Both the position numbers and the translations under genes were made by a program. A stretch of DNA of 64,000 bases from Streptomyces huiliensis (GTDB lineage: Bacteria; Actinomycetota; Actinomycetes; Streptomycetales; Streptomycetaceae): positions 34,012-98,011 of the forward strand of contig NZ_JAIQLH010000031.1 of the NCBI RefSeq assembly GCF_020037025.1. The letters are read 5' to 3'. This document shows, in pieces, positions 45,441-53,406 of this stretch (position 1 is its first letter; each line of letters starts with the position of its first letter). The notes beneath the pieces are model-generated. The model was not told where the DNA came from, ran no database searches, and saw only the letters and a program-made list of their open reading frames with translations.

Positions 45441-46046
45441 CTACGGCTGCTCGGGGTTGTACGGGGTGCCGTCCGGGCGGAAGAAGGAGACGCCGTCCGG
45501 CAGGTCGTCCGGCAGGTTCCGCGCCCACTCCTCCAGAGCGGCCACGTCGGCGGTCTTCTTCAGCTGCGCGGACATGTACGGCCGCAGCGGCACCTCGGGG
45601 GTGGCCTTCTCGCCGACCCACATCAGGTCGCCCTTGACGTACCCGTAGAGGCGCTTGCCGCCGGAGTACGGGCCGGACGCGGCGGTCCGTGCGACCGCGT
45701 CCGTGACGATGTCGATCTGCGGCTTCTTGTCGGCGAGCTCGCCGTACCAGACCTCGACGACGCCCTGGTCGCGGATCATGACGACCTCGACCTGGCGGTT
45801 CTCGTCGATCCGCCAGTAGCCGCTCTCGGTCTCCAGCGGGCGGACCTTGTTCCCCTCGGCGTCGAGCACCCAGCTGTGCGAGACGTACTCCAGGAAGTCC
45901 CGGCCGTCGTGGGTGAAGGTGACTTCCTGCCCGAAGTTGCACTTCTCGGAGCCCGGGAAGTCGGCGACGCCCGCCCCCTCCCACTTGCCGAGGAGGAAGA
46001 CGAGGGGCACCAGGTCCCGGTGGAGGTCGGACGGAATCTCGATCAT
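45441..46046 (-). CDS. FABP/nitrobindin-like heme-binding protein
   Basis: A 201-residue beta-barrel protein of the bacterial FABP-like (DUF1794, nitrobindin) family. The signature GKWEGAG lies near residue 20, and YWRIDENRQVEVVMI is in the barrel. Nitrobindins bind ferric heme and can isomerise peroxynitrite. The heme-ligating C-terminal His of classic members is not obvious here, so heme binding is uncertain. Confidence 0.85.
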   Translation of the reverse strand: MIEIPSDLHRDLVPLVFLLGKWEGAGVADFPGSEKCNFGQEVTFTHDGRDFLEYVSHSWVLDAEGNKVRPLETESGYWRIDENRQVEVVMIRDQGVVEVWYGELADKKPQIDIVTDAVARTAASGPYSGGKRLYGYVKGDLMWVGEKATPEVPLRPYMSAQLKKTADVAALEEWARNLPDDLPDGVSFFRPDGTPYNPEQP

Positions 46047-46087
46047 GGGCTCAGCTCAGACGATCTGTAGGGGGTGGTCGGGGAGGC

Positions 46088-46189
46088 TCAGCGCTGGCCC
46101 TGGTACAGCTTCTTCCAGGTCAGCCCGGCGAACGCGAGAACGCCGACGGCGACCAGGACCAGCAGGGTGGTGAAGACTGCCTCAAGCAC
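46088..46189 (-). CDS. 33-aa single-pass membrane protein
   Basis: A 33-residue ORF starting at GTG with AGGAG seven bases upstream. It encodes one membrane helix (FTTLLVLVAVGVLAFAGL) flanked by an N-terminal Glu and a basic C-terminus, WKKLYQGQR. It is followed by the nitrobindin-like gene on the same strand, 41 bp away. The good ribosome binding site and clean topology support a real gene. Confidence 0.7.
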   Translation of the reverse strand: MLEAVFTTLLVLVAVGVLAFAGLTWKKLYQGQR

Positions 46190-46322
46190 GAGCGCGCTCC
46201 TCGGTCGGAGTGAGGGGTTACGGACCTGCGACGAGTCTAGTCGGCCCGGTCCGGAACGGCGGTGTGAGGTGGTACGGGACGCGTAGCGCCCCTGGGCCGG
46301 GCGCCCGGCCTAGAGTGATCCC

Positions 46323-46688
46323 ATGCGGAAGAAGCTCGTGATCAAGGTGACGGCGGGCGCGGACGCGCCCGAGCGGTGCTCGCAGGCGTTCACGGTGGCG
46401 GCCGTCGCCGTCGCGAGCGGCGTCGAGGTCTCGCTGTGGCTGACGGGGGAGTCGTCCTGGTTCGCCCTGCCGGGCCGGGCGGCGGAGTTCGAACTGCCGC
46501 ACGCGGCGCCGCTGCCGGAGCTGATCGACGGCATCCGGGCGGGCGGCGGCATGATCACCGTCTGCACGCAGTGCGCGGCGCGGCGGGGCATCGAGGAGAA
46601 GGACCTGATCGAGGGCGCGCGCATCGCGGGGGCCCAGGTCTTCGTCGGCGAGGCCATGGCGGACGGCGTGCAGGCGCTGGTCTACTGA
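46323..46688 (+). CDS. DsrE-family protein
   Basis: A 121-residue DsrE/F-like fold protein: KLVIKVTAGADAPERCSQAF, a central VSLWLTGESSW and a conserved cysteine pair in TVCTQCAARRGI. Family members carry sulfur on cysteine or act as peroxiredoxin-like proteins. It is divergent from the 33-aa membrane protein gene. Sulfur-related genes lie nearby. Confidence 0.85.
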   Translation: MRKKLVIKVTAGADAPERCSQAFTVAAVAVASGVEVSLWLTGESSWFALPGRAAEFELPHAAPLPELIDGIRAGGGMITVCTQCAARRGIEEKDLIEGARIAGAQVFVGEAMADGVQALVY

Positions 46689-46757
46689 CGGCCGCTCCCC
46701 GCGGCTACTGACGGCCGCTCCCCCGGCTACTGACGGGCGCTCCCTGCGGCTACTGAC
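46682..46757. repeat. 23-bp imperfect tandem repeats spanning two convergent stop codons
   Basis: CTACTGACGGCCGCTCCCC-type units repeat about three and a third times. The first unit begins inside the DsrE stop region and the last reaches the DUF3099 gene end. Both stop codons lie within repeat units. Confidence 0.7.
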
Positions 46758-47028
46758 CGTCCCGTTGGTCGTCGCGGCCGCGCCGGTCGTCCAGCTCGTT
46801 CCACCAGCGGTCGGACTCGGGATCGCCCGTCTCCTCGTCCCACCAGCGGTCGTCGGGGCCCCGGCGGTTGGCCACGATGGCCGCCACCGGGGGGATGACC
46901 ATCGCGAACAGGCACATGCCGATGGCGGCGGGCACCGACCACAGCCGTACGACGGCCCAGGCCAGGACGAACATCCCGACGCACGTGCCCATCATGGCGA
47001 AGTACAGGTGACGCCGCCGCGCGTACAT
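46750..47028 (-). CDS. DUF3099 membrane protein
   Basis: A 92-residue actinobacterial DUF3099 protein with two membrane helices (FAMMGTCVGMFVLAWAVV and SVPAAIGMCLFAMVIPPVAA). They are followed by a charged, Trp-containing cytoplasmic tail with DRWWDE/SDRWWNE repeats. Convergent with the DsrE gene. Function unknown. Confidence 0.85.
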   Translation of the reverse strand: MYARRRHLYFAMMGTCVGMFVLAWAVVRLWSVPAAIGMCLFAMVIPPVAAIVANRRGPDDRWWDEETGDPESDRWWNELDDRRGRDDQRDGQ

Positions 47029-47221
47029 GCTTCAACGGTACGGCGGGGCACGGTCGCCGTACAGCGCGCGCGGCCGGTCCGGGGGCGCACCGGAGAGGGC
47101 GCGCCGGAGGGCCGCACCCCGCCATCAGGTCGTCCAAACCCCGGGGTGCGGCCCTCCGGCCGTCCGGCGCGCGGTGGCGCCGTGCTCAGTGGGCGTCGCC
47201 CTTGTGCGCCCTTCTACGGGC

Positions 47222-47509
47222 TTATACGGCGATCGCAACCTCCGCCAGTCCGCCCTCCTGGGCGACGACCGTGCGGTCGGCGGTCGCGCCGGGGACGAGG
47301 GCGCGTACCGTCCAGGTGCCCTCGGCCGCGTAGAAGCGGAACTGCCCGGTCGCGGAGGTGGGGACCTCCGCGGTGAACTCGCCGTCGCTGTCCAGCAGGC
47401 GGACGTAACCGGAGACGGGCACCCCGTCGCGGGTCACGGAACCCTGGATGGTGGTCTCGCCCTGCTTGGCCGTCGAGGCGTCGGGGCCGCCGGCCTTGGC
47501 TCCACACAT
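47222..47509 (-). CDS. DUF1416 protein (sulfurtransferase-associated)
   Basis: A 95-residue beta-sandwich protein starting MCGAKAGGP, with VTRDGVPVSGYVRLLDSDGEF and RFYAAEGTWTVRAL. DUF1416 proteins of actinobacteria occur immediately after rhodanese-type sulfurtransferase genes, as here. The conserved N-terminal Met-Cys-Gly may be functional, perhaps carrying sulfur. This is inference from context only. Confidence 0.88.
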   Translation of the reverse strand: MCGAKAGGPDASTAKQGETTIQGSVTRDGVPVSGYVRLLDSDGEFTAEVPTSATGQFRFYAAEGTWTVRALVPGATADRTVVAQEGGLAEVAIAV

Positions 47510-47583
47510 GCTGCGTACCTTTCCTCGTGCGTGCTGTCGTCGAGGCTCGTGCTGTCGTCGACGTTCGTGCTGCCTCGGGCGGG

Positions 47584-48426
47584 TCAGTTGGCGCCGAGCT
47601 CGATCGGCACGCCGACGAGGGAGCCGTACTCGGTCCAGGAACCGTCGTAGTTGCGGACGTTGGTCTGGCCGAGCAGCTCGTGCAGGACGAACCAGGTGTG
47701 CGCCGACCGCTCGCCGATCCGGCAGTACGCGATGGTGTCCTTCGACAGGTCCACGCCCGCGCCCTCGTAGACGGCGCGGAGCTCGTCGTCCGACTTGAAC
47801 GTGCCGTCGTCGTTCGCCGCCTTGGACCACGGGATGTTGCGCGCCGACGGGACGTGGCCCGGACGCTGCGACTGCTCCTGCGGCAGGTGGGCGGGGGCGA
47901 GCAGCTTGCCGCTGAACTCGTCGGGCGACCGGACGTCGACCAGGTTCAGGCTGCCGATCGCGGCCACCACGTCGTCCCGGAAGGCGCGGATCGAGGCGTC
48001 CTGCGGCTTGGCCTTGTACTCGGTGCGGGGCCGCTGCGGGACCTCGGCGACCAGGTCGCGCGAGTCCAGCTCCCACTTCTTGCGGCCGCCGTCGAGGAGA
48101 CGGACGTCCTGGTGGCCGTAGAGCTTGAAGTACCAGTAGGCGTAGGCGGCGAACCAGTTGTTGTTGCCGCCGTAGAGGACGACCGTGTCGTCGTTGGCGA
48201 TGCCCTTCGCGGACAGCAGCTCCTCGAAGCCCGCCTGGTCCACGAAGTCGCGGCGGACGGGGTCCTGGAGGTCCGTCCGCCAGTCGATCCGGATGGCGGA
48301 CTTGATGTGGTTCTTGTCGTAGGCCGAGGTGTCCTCGTCGACCTCGACGATGACGGTCTTGGGGTCGCCTGCGTCGATGCGGGCCTGGACCCAGTCGGCG
48401 TCCACCAGGACGTCACTGCGGCTCAT
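47584..48426 (-). CDS. Thiosulfate sulfurtransferase (two-domain rhodanese)
   Basis: A 280-residue tandem rhodanese. The N-terminal domain is inactive-like. The C-terminal domain has the active-site loop CRIGERS, whose Cys carries the persulfide; this loop is typical of actinobacterial CysA/SseA-like enzymes. Transfers sulfur from thiosulfate or 3-mercaptopyruvate to thiophilic acceptors. Preceded by a Cys-containing leader peptide and followed by DUF1416, so it belongs to a sulfur-responsive operon. Confidence 0.92.
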   Translation of the reverse strand: MSRSDVLVDADWVQARIDAGDPKTVIVEVDEDTSAYDKNHIKSAIRIDWRTDLQDPVRRDFVDQAGFEELLSAKGIANDDTVVLYGGNNNWFAAYAYWYFKLYGHQDVRLLDGGRKKWELDSRDLVAEVPQRPRTEYKAKPQDASIRAFRDDVVAAIGSLNLVDVRSPDEFSGKLLAPAHLPQEQSQRPGHVPSARNIPWSKAANDDGTFKSDDELRAVYEGAGVDLSKDTIAYCRIGERSAHTWFVLHELLGQTNVRNYDGSWTEYGSLVGVPIELGAN

Positions 48427-48541
48427 GCTGTTCTCCTCCGGGGCAGGTGCTGAGGTACGCCAACGGGGCGCCGGGCGCCGGCAGTCGGCGGTGATGCGGG
48501 AGGGGGCCGGAGCGGCCGGCCGATGAGGGGACGGGGTCCCG

Positions 48542-48622
48542 TCAGGCGCGGCGACACAGCATGGCGGCCACACGGCACAGGTCGACTGCCCGCCGCTTGG
48601 TGAGTTCCGCCTGTCGCCTCAT
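48542..48622 (-). CDS. 26-aa cysteine-containing leader peptide
   Basis: This short ORF encodes MRRQAELTKRRAVDLCRVAA followed by MLCRRA, the pattern annotated as 'putative leader peptide' upstream of Streptomyces sulfur genes. Two Cys codons near the end suggest cysteine-dependent attenuation. Slow decoding of Cys codons would alter leader folding in the ~115-bp gap before the sulfurtransferase start. Confidence 0.75.
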   Translation of the reverse strand: MRRQAELTKRRAVDLCRVAAMLCRRA

Positions 48623-48689
48623 GGTGCGATCGTAGGGACCGGGCGGGAGGGGTGTCACCGGCGTGTCGATATGTGAGACGAAACGTCTC

Positions 48690-48792
48690 ACTTCCAGCCC
48701 GTCCGGCGATTGAGGACAAGCGGTGCAGCCGCTTTCGGGGGTCTGGGGGCGGAGCCCCCAGGAATCGGCGAAGGGGTGGGACCGGGGCGCGC
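48690..48792. repeat. Recurring G-rich intergenic repeat, copy 3
   Basis: Includes CGTCCGGCGATTGAGGAC, GGGGGTCTGGGGGCGGAGCC and CAGGAATCGGCGAAGGGG. Shorter than the other copies. It lies beyond the leader peptide promoter region and before the end of the LmeA-like gene. Confidence 0.55.
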
Positions 48793-48793
48793 C

Positions 48794-49498
48794 TCACCCG
48801 GCCAGCCGGACCCCTGTCCCACCCAGCGTGATCTCCACACCCTTCTCATTCGTCTCGACCTTCTCGAGCTTGATGCCCCGCGGCAGCCCCGTGATCTCCC
48901 GCTCGAAATCCGTCTTCGACCGGATCAGCCCCTCCAGCCCCGGCAGATCGGAAGGCACCTTCTCCGCGTGCACCCGCACTCGCGTGTCCCCCACCAGGCT
49001 CACCGTGGACACCACGCTCCGCTTCACCACACCCATCGGGAGCGGGATGCTGCCGGTCACCTTGACCCGGCTGGTGCCGGACGCGTCCTTGCCGCCGTAG
49101 CCGACGGTGATGCCCTGCCCGGCGATGCGGCTCAGGTCCTCGTACGAGATGTGGGCGGTGCCGGAGGCCCGGTCGGCGACCGCGGAGCTGAAGCTGCTGT
49201 CGATGCGGACGCCGTGCAGGGTCGCGTCGAAGTCACTGACCCGGATCGACTTGTCGCCCGTCCCGGCCGTCACCCCGCCGTCGAGCGAGACCTCGACCTC
49301 GTCCAGCTTGGAGTCCGCGACCTGGGTGAGGAACGGGAAGCCCTTGATGGAGACGTCGGGCTTGCCCGACATGTTCTGGCTGCTGCGTATCTTGTCGGCG
49401 GCCTCGTCCTCCACGTACCAGACCGCCACACGGTCGGCGGCGACGAAGAGGCCGCCCAGGATCACGACGATGATCAGCAGGGTGCGTATGGCGCGCAT
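48794..49498 (-). CDS. LmeA-like phospholipid-binding protein (DUF2993)
   Basis: A 234-residue secreted or membrane-anchored protein with an N-terminal helix (TLLIIVVILGGLFVAADRVAV) and a DUF2993 lipid-binding beta domain: GKPDVSIKGFPFLTQV is the family hallmark. Mycobacterial LmeA binds phosphatidylinositol lipids during cell-envelope glycolipid maturation. The exact role in Streptomyces is unknown. Confidence 0.88.
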   Translation of the reverse strand: MRAIRTLLIIVVILGGLFVAADRVAVWYVEDEAADKIRSSQNMSGKPDVSIKGFPFLTQVADSKLDEVEVSLDGGVTAGTGDKSIRVSDFDATLHGVRIDSSFSSAVADRASGTAHISYEDLSRIAGQGITVGYGGKDASGTSRVKVTGSIPLPMGVVKRSVVSTVSLVGDTRVRVHAEKVPSDLPGLEGLIRSKTDFEREITGLPRGIKLEKVETNEKGVEITLGGTGVRLAG

Positions 49499-49686
49499 CG
49501 GGTGACGTTCCCCCAGGGTCGGTTCGGGCCTTGCCGTCCGGTGAGCCTACCCAGCCGGTCCTCAGGGCCGATGTGGTCCTGACGCCCAGGAGGACGGCGA
49601 AGGGCCGCCCCCGGTTCTCCGGGGACGGCCCACCGTGACGGGACACACGGCCCGCCGGCCGCTCGTACCGCGTCATTCGTACCGCG

Positions 49687-51117
49687 TCAGAAGAGCGCGC
49701 GGCCCACCACGTAGACCGCCGGCGCGGCGAGCGCCAGCGGCAGGGCGACGCCTGCGGTCATGTGCACGAAGCGCGACGGGTAGTCGTAGCTCGCCACCCG
49801 CAGGCCGGCCAGCGCGCAGACGCCGGCCGCGAGACCCAGCAGGGCCGCGGAGCCCCCGGTGTGTGTCAGCTGCCCGCCGAGCACGCCGGCGCCCGCCGCC
49901 GCGAGCAGCGCGACGACCGGGGCGGCCATCGACGGCAGCGGCAGCGCCCGCGCCAGGACCGTCGCGGCCACCGCGATGCCGCCGACCACTACCGCGTCGC
50001 GGTCCGCGGCCAGGTGGCCGGCCGCGAGGACGGCGAGGACGCTCGAACCGCCGGCCGTCGTCAGCCCGTACAGCCGCTCGTCCGGCGAGGCGTGGCTGCG
50101 CAGTTGGAGCATGACCACCAGCAGCAGCCAGACGCCCAGTGTGCCGAGCAGCACCGTGGGGGCCCGCTCGGCCTTGACGGCCAGCAGCCCGGCGTCGGCG
50201 ACCAGGCCGCCCAGGAACGCCAGCGCGATGCCCTGGCGGGCGGGCCACATCCCGTTGAGCCGGAACCAGCCCGCCGCGGTCACCGCCTGGAGCAGCACGA
50301 CCGGGACGACCAGGGCCGCCTGGCCCAGCGGCGCGGCGACCGCCACCAGGGCGGCCAGGACGGCCGTCAACAGCGCGGGGCGGAAGCCGGGCGACAGGAT
50401 CTGCGGCCGGCCCTCCGCCTTCGCCTTCTCGGCGGCCGTCATCGGCCGCTCGGGCTCCTCGACGACGGCCGGCACCGCGGCGGGCACCGCCTCCGGCGCG
50501 GACCGCTGGTGCGGCGGCCAGGCCGCGGCGTCCGCCGCCGGGTCCGGGGCGCCGGCCCAGGCGGGGGAGTGTGCGGGGGACTGCGCGGACGGCTGGGCGG
50601 GCGGCCGCGGGGAGGTCTGCGTCCCGTACGACGGCTCCGCCACCGGCAGCTGCTGCTGCCAGGCCTGCGTGTCCCAGGTCTGCGCCTGCCAGGTCTGCGT
50701 CGGCTGGTCGTCGACGGGCGCCCAGTTCTGCTGCCCGCCGGCCGTGGGCCAGGCCGCCCCGCCCTGCTGCTGCGGATGGGCCTGCTGCGGCTGCTGGTGT
50801 GCCTGCGGTTGCTGATGCTGCTGCTGGTGCGGCTGCTGCTGGGGGTAGCCGTAGCCGTATGCGCCGCCGCTCGCCGCGCCACCGCCCGCCGTGCCGTCGC
50901 CGGCGTGCGGGTCGTAACCGGCGTAGCCGCCGTGGCCGGTGCCGCCCTGGTGCCCGGGGGCGCCGCCCTGGTACTGGCCGTGCCCGTCGCGTCCGGCGTG
51001 CCCGTCATACCCGGCGTTGCCGTCATACCCGGCGGCGCCGTCATATCCGGGGTTTCCGTCATACCCGGCGTACGGGTCCTGCGGCTGCTGGTACGGGTCG
51101 TGGTACTGGTCGCTCAT
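49687..51117 (-). CDS. Polytopic membrane protein with Gln/Gly-rich N-terminal domain
   Basis: A 476-residue protein. Its N-terminal ~190 residues are disordered, with GYDG-type repeats and His/Gln runs (QQQPHQQQHQQPQAHQQPQ). The C-terminal half has about ten hydrophobic helices (from ALLTAVLAALVAVAAPLGQAALV onward). Members of this type are conserved in Streptomyces but uncharacterised. It overlaps nothing and lies 21 bp downstream of the MoaD-like gene. Confidence 0.8.
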   Translation of the reverse strand: MSDQYHDPYQQPQDPYAGYDGNPGYDGAAGYDGNAGYDGHAGRDGHGQYQGGAPGHQGGTGHGGYAGYDPHAGDGTAGGGAASGGAYGYGYPQQQPHQQQHQQPQAHQQPQQAHPQQQGGAAWPTAGGQQNWAPVDDQPTQTWQAQTWDTQAWQQQLPVAEPSYGTQTSPRPPAQPSAQSPAHSPAWAGAPDPAADAAAWPPHQRSAPEAVPAAVPAVVEEPERPMTAAEKAKAEGRPQILSPGFRPALLTAVLAALVAVAAPLGQAALVVPVVLLQAVTAAGWFRLNGMWPARQGIALAFLGGLVADAGLLAVKAERAPTVLLGTLGVWLLLVVMLQLRSHASPDERLYGLTTAGGSSVLAVLAAGHLAADRDAVVVGGIAVAATVLARALPLPSMAAPVVALLAAAGAGVLGGQLTHTGGSAALLGLAAGVCALAGLRVASYDYPSRFVHMTAGVALPLALAAPAVYVVGRALF

Positions 51118-51138
51118 CGTGCCCTCATCGTGCCGGTG

Positions 51139-51510
51139 TCACCCTCCTGCGAAGGGCGGGAGCACTTCGACCGTGCCGCCCTCGGCCAGCTGGACCGTGG
51201 TGTGCGCGCGGGTGCCGACCGGATCGCCGTCCACGAGGAAGGAGCAGCGCGCGAGGACCCGCGTGAACTCCGGCTGTCCCGCATGCCGCTCCCGGGCGGC
51301 GGCCAGCGCGTCGGCGAGCGTCGGAGCCGCGTAGGGCTCCTCGGCCGTGCCGGCGGCGGCCTTCGCCGCGGCCCAGTACCGGATCGTGCCCGTCGGCACC
51401 GTCCGGTCCGGCGGCCCCGGTCGTGCCGTGTCCGCGATCGCCACGGCCACCCCGCTTTCACGTTTCGGTTCCTGTGTCGGCTGCGTCGTCGCCGCTTCTT
51501 CCGCCTCCAT
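51139..51510 (-). CDS. MoaD/ThiS-family sulfur carrier-like protein
   Basis: A 123-residue protein with a disordered ~40-residue N-terminus and then a ubiquitin-like fold. It ends exactly in Gly-Gly (VEVLPPFAGG), the C-terminus used for adenylation and thiocarboxylation in MoaD/ThiS. The acidic RYWAAAKAAAG strand and LVDGDPVG loop are typical. It may supply sulfur for molybdopterin or another cofactor; its partner is not encoded nearby. Confidence 0.85.
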   Translation of the reverse strand: MEAEEAATTQPTQEPKRESGVAVAIADTARPGPPDRTVPTGTIRYWAAAKAAAGTAEEPYAAPTLADALAAARERHAGQPEFTRVLARCSFLVDGDPVGTRAHTTVQLAEGGTVEVLPPFAGG

Positions 51511-51672
51511 GATGACGGGTACAGGCCCGCCCCCGGCCCCCGGTCGCGAAATCCGGACGGAATCCCCGGGAGAACCCGGAGGGAATCCCGGAGGATTCCG
51601 TCCGGGACGGGACGTGGAAACCCGGAAAAAAACCAGGGGATCGGACGAACGGCGTTCGCATAGGCTTCTCGT

Positions 51673-53406
51673 GTGCTGGTACGCCTACTCCGAGCTCGTC
51701 TGAAGAGCTACTCCCGCCCCTTGGCGCTGGTGGTGCTCCTTCAGCTCGTGCAAACACTCGCGACGCTCTATCTGCCCACGCTCAATGCCGACATCATCGA
51801 CAAGGGTGTGGTGAAGGGCGATACCGGCTACATCCTCACCACCGGCGGGGTGATGGCCGCGGTCGCGCTCGTCCAGCTCGTCTGCTCGCTCGGCGCGGTC
51901 TACGTCGGCGCGCGGATCGCCATGGCCGTCGGCCGGGACCTGCGCGAGGCCGTCTTCGACCGGGTGCAGTCCTTCTCCGCCCGGGAGGTGGGCAGGTTCG
52001 GGGCGCCCTCCCTGATCACGCGCACCACCAACGACGTCCAGCAGGTCCAGATGCTGGTCCTGATGTCGTTCACGCTGATGGTGGCCGCGCCCATCATGTG
52101 CGTCGGCGGCATCCTGATGGCCCTCAAGCAGGATGTGCCGCTGTCCGGGCTGTTGCTGGCCATCGTGCCCGTGCTCGGCGTCGTCGTCACGCTGATCGTC
52201 CGGCGGCTGCGCCCGGTGTTCAAGGACGTCCAGGAGCGGATCGACACCGTCAACCGCGTCCTCCGCGAGCAGATCGCCGGCATCCGCGTCATCCGCGCGT
52301 TCGTCCGTGACCGGCACGAGCGCGAGCGCTTCCAGGAGGCCAACACCGCGCTGATGGACGTCTCGCTGCGCTCCGGCCGGCTGGCGGCCGTCATGTTCCC
52401 GGCCGTGATGCTGATCGTGAACGTGGCCTCGGTGGCCGTGCTGTGGTTCGGCGGGCACCGCATCGACGGCGGCGACATGGAGATCGGCGCCCTCACCGCG
52501 TTCCTCAGCTACCTGATGCAGATCCTGATGGCGATCATGATGGCCACCTTCATGTTCATGATGGTGCCGCGCGCCGAGGTCTGCGCCGAGCGGATCCACG
52601 AGGTCCTGTCCACCGAGTCCAGCGTGGTGCCGCCCGCCGCGCCCGTCACCGAGCTGCGCGGGCACGGACACCTCGAACTGCGTGACGTCGGCTTCCGCTA
52701 CCCGGGCGCCGAGGAGCCCGTGCTCAGGAACGTTTCCCTCGACGCGCGCCCCGGCGAGATCACCGCCGTCATCGGCTCCACCGGCAGCGGCAAGTCCACG
52801 CTGCTGGGGCTCATACCCCGGCTCTTCGACGCCACCGAGGGCGAGGTGCTGATCGGCGGCGTCGACGTGCGCGAGGCCGAACCCGCCCTCATCGCCCGCA
52901 CCGTGGGCCTGGTCCCGCAGAAGCCCTACCTCTTCTCCGGCACGGTCGCCTCCAACCTCCGCTACGGCCGGCCGGACGCGACCGACGAGGAGCTGTGGGC
53001 GGCGCTGGAGACCGCCCAGGCGCGGGAGTTCGTCGAGGCGATGGAGGACGGGCTCGAAGCGCCCATCGCCCAGGGCGGGTCCAACGTCTCCGGTGGCCAG
53101 CGCCAGCGCCTGGCCATCGCCCGCGCCCTGGTCCGCAAGCCCGAGATCTACCTGTTCGACGACTCCTTCTCCGCGCTCGACTACGCCACCGACGCCCGGC
53201 TGCGGGCGGCGCTCTCCCGGGAGACCGGGGACGCCACCGTCCTCGTCGTGGCCCAGCGCGTCTCCACCATCCGCGACGCCGACCGGATCGTCGTCCTGGA
53301 CGAGGGCCGCGTCGTCGGCACCGGAACCCACACCGAGCTGATGGCCTCGAACGAGACCTACCGGGAGATCGTGCTGTCCCAGCTCACCGAGGAGGAGGCC
53401 GCGTGA
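51673..53406 (+). CDS. ABC exporter half-transporter, degenerate-site subunit
   Basis: A 577-residue type IV exporter half: six membrane helices and then a nucleotide-binding domain with Walker A IGSTGSGKST and signature NVSGGQRQR. Walker B reads YLFDDSFSALD, with Asp where the catalytic Glu usually lies. It starts at GTG 51673. With the next gene, which overlaps by GTGA, it forms a heterodimeric exporter with one degenerate ATP site, as in TM287/288-like systems. It should export drugs, lipids or peptides. Confidence 0.9.
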   Translation: MLVRLLRARLKSYSRPLALVVLLQLVQTLATLYLPTLNADIIDKGVVKGDTGYILTTGGVMAAVALVQLVCSLGAVYVGARIAMAVGRDLREAVFDRVQSFSAREVGRFGAPSLITRTTNDVQQVQMLVLMSFTLMVAAPIMCVGGILMALKQDVPLSGLLLAIVPVLGVVVTLIVRRLRPVFKDVQERIDTVNRVLREQIAGIRVIRAFVRDRHERERFQEANTALMDVSLRSGRLAAVMFPAVMLIVNVASVAVLWFGGHRIDGGDMEIGALTAFLSYLMQILMAIMMATFMFMMVPRAEVCAERIHEVLSTESSVVPPAAPVTELRGHGHLELRDVGFRYPGAEEPVLRNVSLDARPGEITAVIGSTGSGKSTLLGLIPRLFDATEGEVLIGGVDVREAEPALIARTVGLVPQKPYLFSGTVASNLRYGRPDATDEELWAALETAQAREFVEAMEDGLEAPIAQGGSNVSGGQRQRLAIARALVRKPEIYLFDDSFSALDYATDARLRAALSRETGDATVLVVAQRVSTIRDADRIVVLDEGRVVGTGTHTELMASNETYREIVLSQLTEEEAA

